From: an uncultured Lachnospiraceae bacterium
Lineage (GTDB): Bacteria; Bacillota; Clostridia; Lachnospirales; Lachnospiraceae
Reading direction: 5' to 3'
Assembly: GCA_910586405.1 (NCBI GenBank)
Contig: CAJUII010000032.1
Coordinates: 1 to 23,159 of the forward strand
Length of the DNA: 23,159 bases
Positions 22,588 to 23,159 of the stretch are shown one piece after another. The translations under genes and the position numbers were made by a program. Each line of letters opens with the position of its first letter. Position 1 is the first letter of the stretch. A model generated the notes under the pieces. It was not told where the DNA came from. It worked only from the letters and a program-made list of their open reading frames with translations, and made no database searches.

Positions 22588-22869
22588 ATGCGTATAGATG
22601 CTTATAATCAGATCCAACAGATTTACGGAACAAAAAAGTTATCAAAGGTTGAGGAAAAGAAGACAACAGGAGCAAGTTTTAAGGATCAGCTCTTACTCTC
22701 AACGACTGCTCAGGATGCTTCCGCAGCAAAAAAAGCACTCTCAGCGACGCCTGATGTGCGTCAGAATCTTGTGAACTCCATTAAGGAGCGCATAGACAAT
22801 GACACTTATGAGGTAGACATGGATGATTTTGCAGGAAAGCTTTTAGAGAAGTACAATGGCCTATTTTAG
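22588..22869 (+). CDS. flgM: Anti-sigma-28 factor FlgM
   Basis: 93 residues, the typical size. The start MRIDAYNQIQQIYG is characteristic of clostridial FlgM. The C-terminal half (DVRQNLVNSIKERIDNDTYEVDMDDFAGKLLE, seen as DVRQNLVNSIKERI and DDFAGKLLEKY) is the sigma-28-binding region. FlgM holds sigma-28 inactive until the hook is built and FlgM is exported. It lies behind its own sigma-28 promoter, so it is autoregulated. AAGGAGGAG upstream fixes the start. FlgN follows 32 nt later. Confidence 0.93.
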   Translation: MRIDAYNQIQQIYGTKKLSKVEEKKTTGASFKDQLLLSTTAQDASAAKKALSATPDVRQNLVNSIKERIDNDTYEVDMDDFAGKLLEKYNGLF

Positions 22870-22901
22870 AAAATGCCATGATATGACAGTGAGGTGAATA
22901 G

Positions 22902-23159
22902 GTGGCAAGCTTATTGGAAAACTTGATCGACGTGCTCGACAGTGAGAATGCAGCGTATGAGAAAGTCGCGGCGCTCTCTGAGAGCAAGACTTCCGCAATT
23001 GTGGCGGGAGACATCGAAAACCTGGGAAAAATCATGGAGGAAGAACAGGAGATCGTAGGCAAAATCCAGGGAATGGAGAAGCAAAGAGATAAATTTCTGG
23101 CTGATATTGCCAACGTAGTTAACAGGGATGTTGAAACATTGAAACTCATAGACCTGATT
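22902..23159 (+). CDS. flgN: FlgN-family flagellar export chaperone, N-terminal part (runs off the window)
   Basis: An open frame from GTG 22902 through the window end, 86 codons visible. It begins MASLLENLIDVLDSENAAYEK, shown here in part, with the amphipathic helices and EEEQEIVGKI stretch of FlgN proteins, about half of the usual 140-160 residues. FlgN protects the hook-filament junction proteins FlgK and FlgL before export, and those genes probably follow outside the window. The GTG start is preceded by GTGAGGTG, a usable ribosome binding site. The position right after flgM supports the call. Confidence 0.8.
   Translation, partial: MASLLENLIDVLDSENAAYEKVAALSESKTSAIVAGDIENLGKIMEEEQEIVGKIQGMEKQRDKFLADIANVVNRDVETLKLIDLI

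Overview
The window looks like a chromosomal segment from a motile, gut-type Clostridia, most likely a Lachnospiraceae. The pointers are AGGAGG-type ribosome binding sites, sigma-A and sigma-28 style promoters, a FlgM/FlgN pair at the right edge, a bile salt hydrolase-family enzyme, and a c-di-GMP receptor. Genus is not determinable from this sequence alone. No rRNA, tRNA, CRISPR array or intact transposase was seen.

Layout, left to right. (1) 1-740 is an AT-rich edge: the frameshifted C-terminus of a tyrosine integrase, two terminators, a 50-codon small ORF with its own promoter, and a palindromic repeat that recurs at about 20 kb. (2) 828-3951 holds rtcB, a small XRE regulator, a choloylglycine hydrolase and a single-domain response regulator. 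(3) 4007-6015 is a compact four-gene unit (SPFH protein, ribbon-helix-helix protein, two-TM peptide, YbjQ-like protein) closed by a large inverted repeat. (4) 6118-8680 holds a CaCA-type Ca/Na antiporter and a large acidic coiled-coil protein of unknown function behind a possible sigma-28 promoter. (5) 8781-14514 is a sensory and cell-wall block. A secreted FG-GAP-like protein, an OmpR-type regulator, a histidine kinase and a membrane-anchored accessory protein form one tight operon. It is followed by an amidase/polysaccharide deacetylase fusion whose promoter carries four TGAT repeats at exact 11-nt spacing, the usual format of an OmpR/PhoB-family operator. (6) 14582-18518 holds a ROK glucokinase, convergent with a 967-residue sensor-GGDEF-EAL protein. 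(7) The latter follows a lipoprotein solute-binding gene on the minus strand, with no permease nearby. Its leader is packed with hairpins. (8) Divergently, a strong promoter drives a transcript that should begin with a long-range stem enclosing two smaller hairpins, upstream of a secreted DUF5722-like glycosidase-fold protein and a TetR regulator. (9) A near-perfect sigma-28 promoter precedes flgM and flgN, which opens a flagellar operon running off the right edge.

How the genes may work together (inference): two envelope-sensing circuits stand out. In one, a two-component system has its own extracellular accessory proteins and probably controls a peptidoglycan-remodelling enzyme. In the other, a binding lipoprotein probably feeds a c-di-GMP turnover enzyme beside a divergent secreted carbohydrate-active protein. 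The best candidates for undescribed biology are the structured leader at 20256-20362, the 11-nt-phased operator at 12969-13012, the SPFH/RHH/YbjQ module and the solute-binding-protein/c-di-GMP pair.
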